Source: Thermoleophilaceae bacterium (GTDB taxonomy: Bacteria; Actinomycetota; Thermoleophilia; Solirubrobacterales; JACPNS01). From it: DNA of 64,000 bases. Where the stretch lies: positions 1 to 64,000 of the forward strand of contig JAEMSX010000014.1 in NCBI GenBank assembly GCA_016462645.1, in the 5' to 3' direction. This document shows, piece after piece, positions 36,400 to 44,959 of this stretch. The notes under the pieces were generated by a model, which was not told the origin of the DNA, ran no database searches, and was given only the letters and a program-made list of their open reading frames with translations. A program made the position numbers and the translations under genes. How positions within the stretch are numbered: the stretch's first letter is position 1; the number at the start of each line of letters is the position of its first letter.

Positions 36400-37190
36400 G
36401 AAATCGGCCCCTCTCCGTTAGGTTCGCGGATGTCAATTCTCCAATCGGTCTCCTGGAAGTGCGAAGAGATCGGCTCATCGGGCGCTTCTGGAGGACCGCT
36501 TGACGGGAATACCGCGATTCCCACGTTTCGTCCATCCAAACAATCGGACATGTAAAGACCAAACTGATACAGACTCGGCGCCGCTTTAGCGACGAGGTGG
36601 TGTCGAACGAATCCATAGTGAGGATTCGCGACAGTGAGTTCTTCCACCCCGTGCGCCTCATCTTCGAGAATCTCTTTGCATCGCTCGACGAGCTCGTCGC
36701 TTGAGATTTGAACGTCAAAATCGCTCGGATACTGGTCAATACCAAGGCGGAACATGACGTCGAACGGGCGTCGCGAAGGACCGAGACCGTCCGTTAGCCA
36801 CTTTTCATTGAGACGATTCTTAATTTCTTGGAGTTCCCAATCTTCTGGGGTGCGCTCTCTAAGTAGGAAGAACCATCGCACAAGATCCTTGTCCGACCGC
36901 GGCATCGGTTTGTGCGGCCCGGAATAGAACTCAGCGGCAGAGCCCTTCAGTCGCACATCACATCCTGCGATCGAGAGACCATCCTTCAGAAGCGCCTCTG
37001 CGAGCTTTTCCCTGAATGCGGTGAAGGTGATTTCTGACTGCCCGAGCGGGTAGTCGCGTTCGCGCCAGGCGACAATTTGGTCGCCGTCGATGGCAAGAAA
37101 TTTGAGGTCGCGCTCCCTGGTGTTGTAGCCGTTGCCATCTCCGATTGGAGGGACTAACTCGTCGCCGCTCGTGGACATGGCCGCAAGCAT
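36396..37190 (-). CDS. Possible nucleotidyltransferase-like protein heading CHAT operon
   Basis: 264 residues (or 260 from the ATG at 37178). LKGSAAEFYSG gives a GS motif, and PSDFDVQISSDEL gives a DxD-type acidic pair about 75 residues on, as in minimal or template-independent nucleotidyltransferases. The spacing is longer than in classical CD-NTases, so I do not call it a cyclic-nucleotide synthase. VRHHLVAKAAPSLYQFGLYMSD follows. It is the first gene of the operon, divergent from a DUF429 gene, with 208 nt between. If active it may modify a protein or RNA, or make a signal that triggers the protease. Confidence 0.5.
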   Translation of the reverse strand: MLAAMSTSGDELVPPIGDGNGYNTRERDLKFLAIDGDQIVAWRERDYPLGQSEITFTAFREKLAEALLKDGLSIAGCDVRLKGSAAEFYSGPHKPMPRSDKDLVRWFFLLRERTPEDWELQEIKNRLNEKWLTDGLGPSRRPFDVMFRLGIDQYPSDFDVQISSDELVERCKEILEDEAHGVEELTVANPHYGFVRHHLVAKAAPSLYQFGLYMSDCLDGRNVGIAVFPSSGPPEAPDEPISSHFQETDWRIDIREPNGEGPIS

Positions 37191-37399
37191 ATACTTGATT
37201 TTGGTGCACCCTATGAAATATGGGGTCCAACGGCAAGCTCCGAGAATTTGGCTCCCGGACTCAAATTGGAGGACTATTTTGCCAGTGCGTCATCAGGCAA
37301 TGGGATGCGCTCACGCTGATCGCTGTCTCGGCCGGATACTGAACTAACTCCCACCTCCGCCGACGAGGTAGCTGTCGGCCGGAAAACACAACATTGGAA

Positions 37400-38212
37400 A
37401 TGATTTTCATCGGAATAGACCTGGCCTGGGGCGACGCCAACGAGAGCGGATGCGTGGCCATCGACGAACGTGGCCTAGTGACAGGTGCAGACTGGACTTT
37501 GACGCACGCCGACACTCTTACCTGGGTAACTGCGCACGCGGCCGACGACACATTGTTGTTTGTAGACGCACCGCTCGTAGTCAACAATCCCATCGGTCAG
37601 CGTGCGAGCGAGAAGGAAATCGGTCAGGCCTTCGGGCGCTGCAAAGTAAGTGCCAACTCGACCAACGAGCGGTCCCCGCGATTGGGTGGTGTCCGCCTGG
37701 CAGCGGAACTCTTGAATGCAGGATGGAATTACTCGGACGGTCGCGACGGTCCGCCCTCGGGCGGGATGTGGTTTTCCGAGTGCTATCCGTACGCAACGCT
37801 CGTCGGAGCGCGAGCGGCGTTCGGATACAGCGAGCGCCCGCGCTACAAGCGCCGGCCGCGGGGAATGAAGATCGCAGAGTTCCGACCAATCCGAAATGCC
37901 GCGTGCGATGACCTGATCCAGCGGCTCGCGGCACTGCGTAATTTCGATCCGCCAATCGATCTGACAAGCCATCCAACGACTCGCTCCTTACTCGAAATTC
38001 CATCGCCAGACCAGACGGTTGAGTACAAACACCGCGAGGACCTGATCGACGCCGGAATTTGCGCTTGGACGGCCGCATACTGGAGACGACACGGTAAACC
38101 GCGGTGTCGAGTGTTCGGGGCGAACAGTCGTGAGATGCGGAAGGATGGGCACCTCGCAACGATCATCAGCCCACACGACTGGGCGGCTTCGATCGGCCCT
38201 GATTCTGTTTGA
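37400..38212 (+). CDS. DUF429 (RNase H-fold nuclease-like) protein
   Basis: 270 residues. The opening IFIGIDLAWG with the Asp in GIDLAW, the FVDAPLVV segment, SECYPYATL and YKHREDLIDAGICAWTAAYW are standard DUF429 signatures. The fold is RNase H-like (RuvC-type) but activity is not established. ATG at 37400 is preferred over a TTG two codons earlier. It is the only plus-strand gene in this stretch of the defence layer, divergent to the CHAT operon. Confidence 0.8.
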   Translation: MIFIGIDLAWGDANESGCVAIDERGLVTGADWTLTHADTLTWVTAHAADDTLLFVDAPLVVNNPIGQRASEKEIGQAFGRCKVSANSTNERSPRLGGVRLAAELLNAGWNYSDGRDGPPSGGMWFSECYPYATLVGARAAFGYSERPRYKRRPRGMKIAEFRPIRNAACDDLIQRLAALRNFDPPIDLTSHPTTRSLLEIPSPDQTVEYKHREDLIDAGICAWTAAYWRRHGKPRCRVFGANSREMRKDGHLATIISPHDWAASIGPDSV

Positions 38213-38251
38213 GCGTCTGTCTTGGGGCCGCGCCGCAAACGCGAAATGAGC

Positions 38252-39163
38252 TCAATCAGGTTCCTCGAACGCAAACAACTTCTCGCATACAAGTTCTCCA
38301 GTCGACGATGCCTCTTCGACGGCCGAGTCTGAAAAGTCGAGACACACGATCCGACGCACGCTTCGAGCCACGTCTGGCGCGCGAAGTAGCAACGGCGCAA
38401 CCGCAGCCGCGTGCTCAAGAAGGCGAGTCCGTTCCGGCGATGATCGGAGGTGCTGAACACAGAGGGCCACGTCTAAGCGGGGTGGCGTGGTCGAAGCCTC
38501 GAACCCACGAAGTTGAGCCCGTAGGCGACGGTCAACCACCGGCGAGCATGCAAATGCGGCATATGCCATCGCCTGCACGAGGGCAAGAAAAACGTCCGCG
38601 TCTCCCCTGCTCTTGACCTCGCAGACTGCCGGGATACCGACGTTTTCTGCGCGCAAAATTAGATCCACCCTGTGGCTGTAGTTCTCTGCACCGGGGACAC
38701 GATTCTCCTCCTTCAATGCGCGGGTCAGCATGACTTCGTATCCGCACACTAGATATTTCAATGTGGGGGCAGCGAGATTCCCACGTTCAACGCTTCCGTG
38801 GATGGGAGCGCGGTCTATGGCTGAGATCCGGTCGACCGCCTGAAGCCTCAGGGCTAGGCGAGCGTCGTCCGCTTTTAGGACGGCGCGATTGCCTGGATCG
38901 AACGCTTCTTCAACGATCGAGTCCGGAGGACTGTATTTCCCGGCGCTATTCGTGAATGCGTCGGCGATCCGCTTGGAGTCGTCGGCCGGCAAGACTGAGC
39001 CGCTTCGCTCGGCTCGCGCGGTGATCGTCTGCTCTTTGAGCTCGCGATAGAGGTCAAAGGCCGGAAATGTGAAAGCTTGTTCGGTTATTGGTTCAACATA
39101 TCCGGGGGACTTGGACGGAATGCGCTCGGGAGTCAATGCGCGAGGCTGCGTCGGGTGGGTCAT
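38252..39163 (-). CDS. Unknown protein with PD-(D/E)XK nuclease-like segment
   Basis: 303 residues. The central segment SHRVDLILRAENVGIPAVCEVKSRGDADVFLALVQAMAYA has the D...ExK spacing and the following helix of PD-(D/E)XK nucleases. The flanking parts are not recognised. It is the last gene of the minus-strand series that starts at 47750, 100 nt after the RNase HII gene. It may be a stand-alone effector or an accessory nuclease. Confidence 0.6.
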   Translation of the reverse strand: MTHPTQPRALTPERIPSKSPGYVEPITEQAFTFPAFDLYRELKEQTITARAERSGSVLPADDSKRIADAFTNSAGKYSPPDSIVEEAFDPGNRAVLKADDARLALRLQAVDRISAIDRAPIHGSVERGNLAAPTLKYLVCGYEVMLTRALKEENRVPGAENYSHRVDLILRAENVGIPAVCEVKSRGDADVFLALVQAMAYAAFACSPVVDRRLRAQLRGFEASTTPPRLDVALCVQHLRSSPERTRLLEHAAAVAPLLLRAPDVARSVRRIVCLDFSDSAVEEASSTGELVCEKLFAFEEPD

Positions 39164-39263
39164 GCAGCACCCTGTCGACCGGCAAGTTCCTTCAGCCCCA
39201 GCGTTCCAACGGATCTTGAACTTGTGGGCCGGTCAAATTTCGAACTGCTCGCTCCTAAGCGGA

Positions 39264-39926
39264 TCAACTGAACTCGGGGACTCTTTTGCTGGACAGCGCC
39301 TTTTGGGTTGGACCGTGGCGATGCGCTGGCGAAGGACCCAGCTTGCGGACTGCCTCGACGTGCGCAATCGTGACGTAGCCCATGTGCGCCGCAAAACCGT
39401 AGCCAGGGTATTCCACATCCAGCTGCCGCATCAGCAAGTTATGGGTCTCTTGGGCGACGATTGACGCCGCCGCGATCGCAGCGGAAGTTTGATCCCCTCG
39501 CTCGATAAGCCTTGGATCCACACCAACTCCTTTGAGCTCGAATCCTTTCTCCAAGCGTGCGGACCCGTCCACGAGGTTCACCGATCCGACTAGATCTACC
39601 GATTCGAGCACCCGGCCAAAGGCGCGCATGTTCGACGCATCCAACCCATCCTTCTCGATTTGGCGGGCAGAGATTGCCACAGTCGCGACCGTGTCTGCCA
39701 GCTCGAAAATGACAGGCATGAGGCGAGCCCGCCGGCGCGGAGAAAGCTTTTTGCCATCGTTCAAATCCCCCATTCGCGAGCGGTCGTTTGCGTCCAACCG
39801 CTCGTAGTCAAACCGGACAGCCGCGACGACAAGCGGCCCGGCTATCGAGCCACGGCCGGATTCATCCGCGCCACACACGTAGCGGACACCTTGGTCGCAG
39901 TCATAGTCAAATAGGGATTCACTCAT
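39264..39926 (-). CDS. rnhB: Ribonuclease HII
   Basis: 220 residues with the RNase HII signatures. GADESGRGSIAGPLVVAAV carries the catalytic Asp-Glu pair, VDGSARL resembles the middle acidic motif, and DQTSAAIAAASIVAQ is the conserved downstream block. It removes RNA from RNA:DNA hybrids and single ribonucleotides. The start is taken at the ATG of MSESLF. Finding it on an element, embedded among restriction genes, is unusual since the host normally has its own copy. Confidence 0.9.
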   Translation of the reverse strand: MSESLFDYDCDQGVRYVCGADESGRGSIAGPLVVAAVRFDYERLDANDRSRMGDLNDGKKLSPRRRARLMPVIFELADTVATVAISARQIEKDGLDASNMRAFGRVLESVDLVGSVNLVDGSARLEKGFELKGVGVDPRLIERGDQTSAAIAAASIVAQETHNLLMRQLDVEYPGYGFAAHMGYVTIAHVEAVRKLGPSPAHRHGPTQKALSSKRVPEFS

Positions 39927-39974
39927 CTCCACACTTCTCAAAAGTGGTCTCGGACAGATGCCGCACGATGGCTC

Positions 39975-40508
39975 CTAAGACTGGCAGCGAGAGATCAGAC
40001 GCAGGATCGCACGTGACAGCGTGTCGAAGCTCCCCTGCTCCGCAAAACTCGCAAACCGAACACTGAATCCACGTTCGCTGCGAACCAGTTCGGTGGGGGA
40101 AGTTTTTATTGGGTCCAGCAATGTCATGAACTCCTCTCGGAACGCTTCATCGGCTACAACTGAACTCTTAGCCAGCCTCCATAGCCAGAACGACATGGAC
40201 CCGAAATTGCTTGCCCTGAACAGTTCGAGGTCCGGGTCGGAGTTGAGATAACACGCATAGGCACGCTCTTCCGACTGCTCGCCCAAGCGCCAAGAGATTT
40301 CAGGATTGGACTCAACAAACTCCGCCAACCTCACGAATCCTGCGACGCCATATGGACCACCCGCTTGCACCTCAAGCACGCGCGCCAGAAATTCCCGCAT
40401 ATCCATGTCGTTCTGTATTTTCTTGGCGGGATCCGATGCGAGGCTCAGCGACCCGACCGACGCTTGGGCACCGACTTCGTCGCCATGATTAAACGGTTCC
40501 GCGACCAT
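39975..40508 (-). CDS. Unknown protein between DUF262 restriction gene and RNase HII
   Basis: 177 residues, mostly helical (MREFLARVLEVQAGGPYGVAGFVRLAEFVESNPEISWRL, AFREEFMTLLDPIKTSP). No signal peptide, TM or known motif. It starts 5 nt after the DUF262 gene, so cotranslation is likely; an immunity or specificity role is possible but unproven. Confidence 0.5.
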   Translation of the reverse strand: MVAEPFNHGDEVGAQASVGSLSLASDPAKKIQNDMDMREFLARVLEVQAGGPYGVAGFVRLAEFVESNPEISWRLGEQSEERAYACYLNSDPDLELFRASNFGSMSFWLWRLAKSSVVADEAFREEFMTLLDPIKTSPTELVRSERGFSVRFASFAEQGSFDTLSRAILRLISRCQS

Positions 40509-40513
40509 CTCAA

Positions 40514-42412
40514 TCAGTCAGTCGTGCTTGCATCCCAAACTTCGGAATGCGCTCCGGGCCAGATCTCGGCAACGCGGGAGGCAAGCCACCGGCCGCGATC
40601 CTCGATCGCCGCCTCATCCCATGCGTCCTTCTCAAGCAGCTCCGCGTTGAGGTGCAGCTTCGAATGCTTCCGAAGCTCCTTTCGCTTGGACTCCCACGGA
40701 TTATTTGAAAGCGACGCATTCAAACTTCCGGTAGCCAACGTGAGGTTTCCGATGCGGTCAACCTGGGCGTCGCGCTCCTGTTCTGCGAGAGTGGCCGCCA
40801 TGCCCTTGCCCTTTCCAACTGGCCAAGTGGTACGCCATGTCCTCGGGATGATGTGCTCGACTTGCAGACCGTCCACGGAAATAGTGATCGGTTCTGATTT
40901 TGTCGCCTCGGATTGAAGCTGGAGCTCAACCGCGCCGAGGATGAAACGAATTCGACGCTGATTGATGCCGCCCGGACCGTAGAAGCGGGAGTGCACAAAA
41001 CTCGACTCGATCTCATCATCCGATGGCCAGACGTATCCATGGGGCGCAGATCGAAGCGCGTGGATCACGGTGTCAGCAAGGTTTTCACCGGACTCTTCCG
41101 CTGCTCGAACGCGCTTGAGAACATCAGCGAACGCTTGGCCGTAGGCCCTCGTTTGGGCCTTGGTGACCATCCGGCGCAGCAGGAATGACGCGATCGCTTG
41201 AAAGGCGCGTTCGCGGTCCGCAACGGTGATCCGTGATTCCGGCTGAACGTATAGAAGGAGAAGCAGCGGCGTGGTTGCGGTGATACCGAATTCATCGATC
41301 ATCGCGAATACTTCGCGTTCGATTTCGGTCGCTTCCTCATTCCGGCCGTTGAGAGCCTCATACGCATCCGCGTAGCGATTCAGAGTCTGAAGGGCATCGA
41401 TCGCGGCGCTCCCGCTTTGCTCCAGCCACCGCCTGAACTCCGCATAGAGCCGGCCGACGTTGACCGGCCGGGCGAGCTGGGCCGTCATCCAATCCCCAAG
41501 TAGCCAGTCCTGGCGAGCGCGCTGGGCGTGGCCGGCGCCGGTTCGCTCGAGCCACCAATCGCTGTCCTCGTCAAACCGTTTCCACCGAGACTCGTAGAGA
41601 ACGTCGGAATCGTCACGCTCCTTCTGCGCGCGAAGAAACAGAAGGTTCTTCACCAAGTCAGTCGCAGAAAGCGGCGTGTTCCTTGCGTTCAGGGCCTCGA
41701 AAATGACCTGGGCGTCGTCTTCCTCCTCGAGGTCGATCACGACGAGTTTGATGCGATCCATCAGCGTCGCCACGAGGAGCTCGGCACGGTCGACCTCCGG
41801 AGGCTCAATCGGGTCGTATGGGTCAACCGGAACTGATTCGTCCTGAATGAAGCCGGCCGCACATTCTCGAAAGAAGTCACGGGCGGAAGCAAACGACGAA
41901 TGCTCGATGTCCGGGACCTCGGACGCCATCGCCTCCGTGTAGTCCTGTACATCCGCCTTTCTCGGTTGAAGCTTGGCCAGCTTCTCCGGTGCAACGACGT
42001 CAGCATCGTTTTCGATCGCCTTGCGCAGGGTGGATCGCGCCTTCTTTGATGCGTTCACGTTTTCGAGCGCGTCCAGCACGCCGCGGATCAAGAGCTGCAG
42101 CGTCGTGAGCCGCTGCTGGCCATCGACGATGAGACGTGTGTCGACGTCCCCAGTAACGACTTGGCTCTGCTCGATCACCACCGCGCCCAAGAAATGGGGC
42201 GGGGCAAGTTTCTCGGCGGCGGACTTGGCAAGGCTCTGGTGTGGCCCAAGCTGGCGCGCCTCGGCGAGGCGCTGGGCAGTCGCTTCGACATCGTTCCAGA
42301 GTGGCTCCCACTGGTCCTCCTTGGTCCAAACGTACGGCCGTTGATAGACCGGCACCTCGAACCGTCGGTCGCCAAGAAACGCATCGCGAAGTGTCAAGGG
42401 ATCTGCGTCCAT
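40514..42412 (-). CDS. DUF262/DUF1524 protein (GmrSD-like restriction nuclease family)
   Basis: 632 residues. The N-terminal DUF262 (ParB-like) domain shows VPVYQRPYVW and the LIVDGQQRLTTLQLL motif. A long helical middle follows, then a C-terminal DUF1524 domain with EHIIPRTW, RIGNLTLATGSLN and NPWESKR, the HNH-like nuclease half. This pair of domains is that of GmrS-GmrD type IV enzymes acting on modified DNA, and of related phage-defence proteins. It directly follows dcm (25 nt), so it may sense the state of cytosine methylation. Confidence 0.88.
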   Translation of the reverse strand: MDADPLTLRDAFLGDRRFEVPVYQRPYVWTKEDQWEPLWNDVEATAQRLAEARQLGPHQSLAKSAAEKLAPPHFLGAVVIEQSQVVTGDVDTRLIVDGQQRLTTLQLLIRGVLDALENVNASKKARSTLRKAIENDADVVAPEKLAKLQPRKADVQDYTEAMASEVPDIEHSSFASARDFFRECAAGFIQDESVPVDPYDPIEPPEVDRAELLVATLMDRIKLVVIDLEEEDDAQVIFEALNARNTPLSATDLVKNLLFLRAQKERDDSDVLYESRWKRFDEDSDWWLERTGAGHAQRARQDWLLGDWMTAQLARPVNVGRLYAEFRRWLEQSGSAAIDALQTLNRYADAYEALNGRNEEATEIEREVFAMIDEFGITATTPLLLLLYVQPESRITVADRERAFQAIASFLLRRMVTKAQTRAYGQAFADVLKRVRAAEESGENLADTVIHALRSAPHGYVWPSDDEIESSFVHSRFYGPGGINQRRIRFILGAVELQLQSEATKSEPITISVDGLQVEHIIPRTWRTTWPVGKGKGMAATLAEQERDAQVDRIGNLTLATGSLNASLSNNPWESKRKELRKHSKLHLNAELLEKDAWDEAAIEDRGRWLASRVAEIWPGAHSEVWDASTTD

Positions 42413-42437
42413 CGGTGAATCTCACTCCTCGGGTCGA

Positions 42438-43685
42438 CTACTCGATCGACCGTTGTTCATTTTCGAGGGTATGCGCGTCTACAAGCGGGCGAAGGTGCGC
42501 ATCGACCGCTCGTGCGACAGCCGTGATCATCGGCACGACGACGCTGTTGCCAAATTGTCGATATGCCTGCGTATCGCTAACGGGAATCAGGAACGTGTCC
42601 GGAAAACCCATGAGGCGCGCGCATTCGCGAGGTGTGAGCCGTCTCGGACGCATGGCCTCGCCTTGCTGGCGAACCAAGATTTCGGAGCCGTCCTTGTAGT
42701 ACCTCGCGGAAAGAGTTCGCGCGACGTCCTCCGGCCCCACCAGCCCAAACCCGAAACCGTTTCCCGCTTTCCGATGCTTCATCGCGTAGGCCTGGAGATA
42801 CTCCCACAGCTTTGGCGTAAGCGTGTACTTCGCTTGAGCGCGATGATTTGCATGATCAAAAAAGCGATCTCCGTCCCAGGGCAGAAACGGCTCGGAGCCG
42901 TCTTGGCGGTGAAGTACTGAGCCAAGCTTTGGCCCGATCTCCGGGAAGTCAACCTCATCGAACTCAAACTCGATCTCGTCCTCTTTTCTGAATCCAACGA
43001 AGACGATCCGCTCACGCCGCTGGGGAGTGAATTTGCTCCCATCAATGAGAAGCGTCCTCAGCCGATAGTCAAGCTCATCCTCCAGTACGGAGACAATGCG
43101 AGCAAACGTGCGGCCTCCGTCGTGAGATTGAAGATTCTTCACGTTTTCGAGTAGGAATGCCGGAGGGCGCTTCTCCGCGAGGATTCGAGCAACGTCGAAG
43201 AACAGCGTCCCTTGGGTGTCGCATTCGAATCCGTGAGGGGTTCCCAATGATTGGCGCTTACTCACACCGGCGATTGAGAATGGCTGGCAAGGAAATCCGG
43301 CGAGAAGAATTTCGTGATCGGGCACATCGCATTCGTTGATCGATTTGATGTCACCTTTGAACGCCGCGGATTCGAAGTTTGCCGAATACGTCGTCCGCGA
43401 GAAGTCGTTCCATTCGCTCGCCAACTCGCATGAGTATCCGAGCTTCTCGAATCCGAGCCGGATTCCGCCGACGCCCGCGAAGAGATCGACGGTCCGAAGT
43501 CGCGCCGAGGACGGCTCTACTCCGCCCGAGGCCAGGATGCGCTCAAGCGACTCGGCGTTCCTCGCCGACGGTCGAGCGCCATTCTCCCAACGCTTGATCG
43601 TGCTTAGTTCGACCCCGAGTTCTTTCACCAAGGTTTCGCGCGAATAGCGGGTGAGTGCGCGAGGCACGATGGTTGAAGAGTCCAT
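42438..43685 (-). CDS. dcm: DNA cytosine-5 methyltransferase with N-terminal XRE helix-turn-helix
   Basis: About 415 residues. An N-terminal helix-turn-helix (SRETLVKELGVELSTIKRWENGARPSARNAESL) is fused to a full C5-MTase: motif I DLFAGVGGIRLGFE, motif IV GFPCQPFSIAG with the catalytic Cys, ENVKN, QRRERI, and motif X YRQFGNSVV. The HTH head probably autoregulates the operon. Start taken at MDSSTIV; a TTG 16 codons earlier is also open. It follows vsr by 81 nt, a classical pairing. Confidence 0.92.
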   Translation of the reverse strand: MDSSTIVPRALTRYSRETLVKELGVELSTIKRWENGARPSARNAESLERILASGGVEPSSARLRTVDLFAGVGGIRLGFEKLGYSCELASEWNDFSRTTYSANFESAAFKGDIKSINECDVPDHEILLAGFPCQPFSIAGVSKRQSLGTPHGFECDTQGTLFFDVARILAEKRPPAFLLENVKNLQSHDGGRTFARIVSVLEDELDYRLRTLLIDGSKFTPQRRERIVFVGFRKEDEIEFEFDEVDFPEIGPKLGSVLHRQDGSEPFLPWDGDRFFDHANHRAQAKYTLTPKLWEYLQAYAMKHRKAGNGFGFGLVGPEDVARTLSARYYKDGSEILVRQQGEAMRPRRLTPRECARLMGFPDTFLIPVSDTQAYRQFGNSVVVPMITAVARAVDAHLRPLVDAHTLENEQRSIE

Positions 43686-43766
43686 ATCTATTGCGACTGG
43701 GGCCGCGCCTCGGAGATTTGCACGATTACCCAACTACGAATACCAATCGGGGCGGCCGGCAAGCCA

Positions 43767-44186
43767 TTATGCGATTCGCCTCAAATCAACGATTGCCTTT
43801 ATACGAGCTGCCGCATCAGTGGGATCCTCGTGCTCCCATACGCGGATGACTTCCCACCCAAGCTCGATCAGCCGTCGGTTCGTGTCGAGATCGCGCTCGC
43901 GGTTTCGTGCGAGCTTCTCGATCCAGAAATCACGGTTCGACGTGGGTACGACCACGTGCTGCGGGCATGAGTGCCAAAAGCACCCGTCGACGAAAACCGC
44001 GATGCGGCGAGCTGGAAATGCAATGTCAATCTTGCGGCGGCGATCGAACGGGGTCGCAAAGTGGACGCGATAGCGGAGACCCAAGCGATGAAGCTCGGAT
44101 CTAAGTCGTAACTCTGGTGCAGTCCCTTCTGTGCGCTGCGCGCGCATCCGTAGAGAAACTCCCTCTGAGGATGCGTGAGTAATCAT
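43767..44186 (-). CDS. vsr: Very short patch repair endonuclease Vsr
   Basis: 139 residues with the Vsr core: RRKIDIAFPARRIAVFVDGCFWHSCPQH, then NRDFWIEKLARNRERD and LGWEVIRVWEHE. Vsr nicks T:G mismatches arising by deamination of methyl-cytosine, protecting against Dcm-induced mutation. Start at 44186, although MRAQRTEG at 44147 is the more usual family N-terminus. 5 nt after the upstream unknown gene, so the repair enzyme is in the same transcript as the GHKL ATPase. Confidence 0.92.
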   Translation of the reverse strand: MITHASSEGVSLRMRAQRTEGTAPELRLRSELHRLGLRYRVHFATPFDRRRKIDIAFPARRIAVFVDGCFWHSCPQHVVVPTSNRDFWIEKLARNRERDLDTNRRLIELGWEVIRVWEHEDPTDAAARIKAIVDLRRIA

Positions 44187-44191
44187 GAGGC

Positions 44192-44959
44192 TCAGGCCAC
44201 AAGATTCGCTTCTTGGTCACGCTCATCGCCGCGCGGGACGCCATCGTCCTGCGTCGTCCATACATCGAACTCTTCCGGAAGAAGGTCCACGAGCCGCTCC
44301 ACACTCATGTCATACAAATCGAAGTTCAAGTCGAGCTGCTGTACGAGCGTGATGAATCTGCGTAGCTCACCAGGCCTCCCGATAGACAGCGCGCCTTTTC
44401 TCAGCTTGTTGGCCGAGCCGTCAAAGTAGAGGCGTTGCGCCGTCGAGATGATCGTGGGGTTCGTGTGGAGTTGTTGGCGCGACGCGAGTTGCTCGAAGTA
44501 GTCCCCTCCCGTGGAGAGCCGCGTGCTCAACAAAGCGCGCGCGTTCTCGCCATGCAACTCGTACGACCAAAGTGGCCCCGCCACCAAGTGCCGGTATGCG
44601 CGATTGAACGCGCTCGACGCAACATGGCGAGCATCTTCACCCACTTTGAGCTTTCCATCCGTCTGGGTGAGAGCCTCGAAGTAGAAGGCATCGACCCAGT
44701 CGACCAATCCTCGATCCAGTTCCAAGCCCTTCCGCCAACGCTGACCAAGCGCTTGATGTAGATACTCAGCGAACTCGAACCGATTCACAAACGGACGTTT
44801 CTCAAGCTCCACGGTGGAACCGGAGACGTCTTCGCAGTGCTCATCAGAGTGGATCAATTTTGCCGGGCTTGGGCGAGCCGGATCATCTCGATACTCGGCG
44901 ACCGCGTTCGCAAATGCGTTGCGGCCCGCATCGTTGAAACGACGAAGCGGAGTACTCAC
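44192..44959 (-). CDS. Unknown 255-residue protein of GHKL-Vsr-Dcm operon
   Basis: 255 residues from a GTG that overlaps the preceding stop (GTGA). Mostly alpha-helical (EFAEYLHQALGQRWRKGLELDRGLVDWVDAFYFEALTQ, FNRAYRHLVAGPLWSYELHG). I recognise no catalytic motif. Tight overlaps on both sides suggest it is an obligate partner of the GHKL ATPase and the next protein. Confidence 0.6.
   Translation of the reverse strand: MSTPLRRFNDAGRNAFANAVAEYRDDPARPSPAKLIHSDEHCEDVSGSTVELEKRPFVNRFEFAEYLHQALGQRWRKGLELDRGLVDWVDAFYFEALTQTDGKLKVGEDARHVASSAFNRAYRHLVAGPLWSYELHGENARALLSTRLSTGGDYFEQLASRQQLHTNPTIISTAQRLYFDGSANKLRKGALSIGRPGELRRFITLVQQLDLNFDLYDMSVERLVDLLPEEFDVWTTQDDGVPRGDERDQEANLVA

Noticed and set aside
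36396-37190. CBASS-type CD-NTase
   Set aside because: The GS-to-DxD spacing is far too long, and no CBASS effector, E1/E2 or Cap genes follow; a more general NTase-like label is used.
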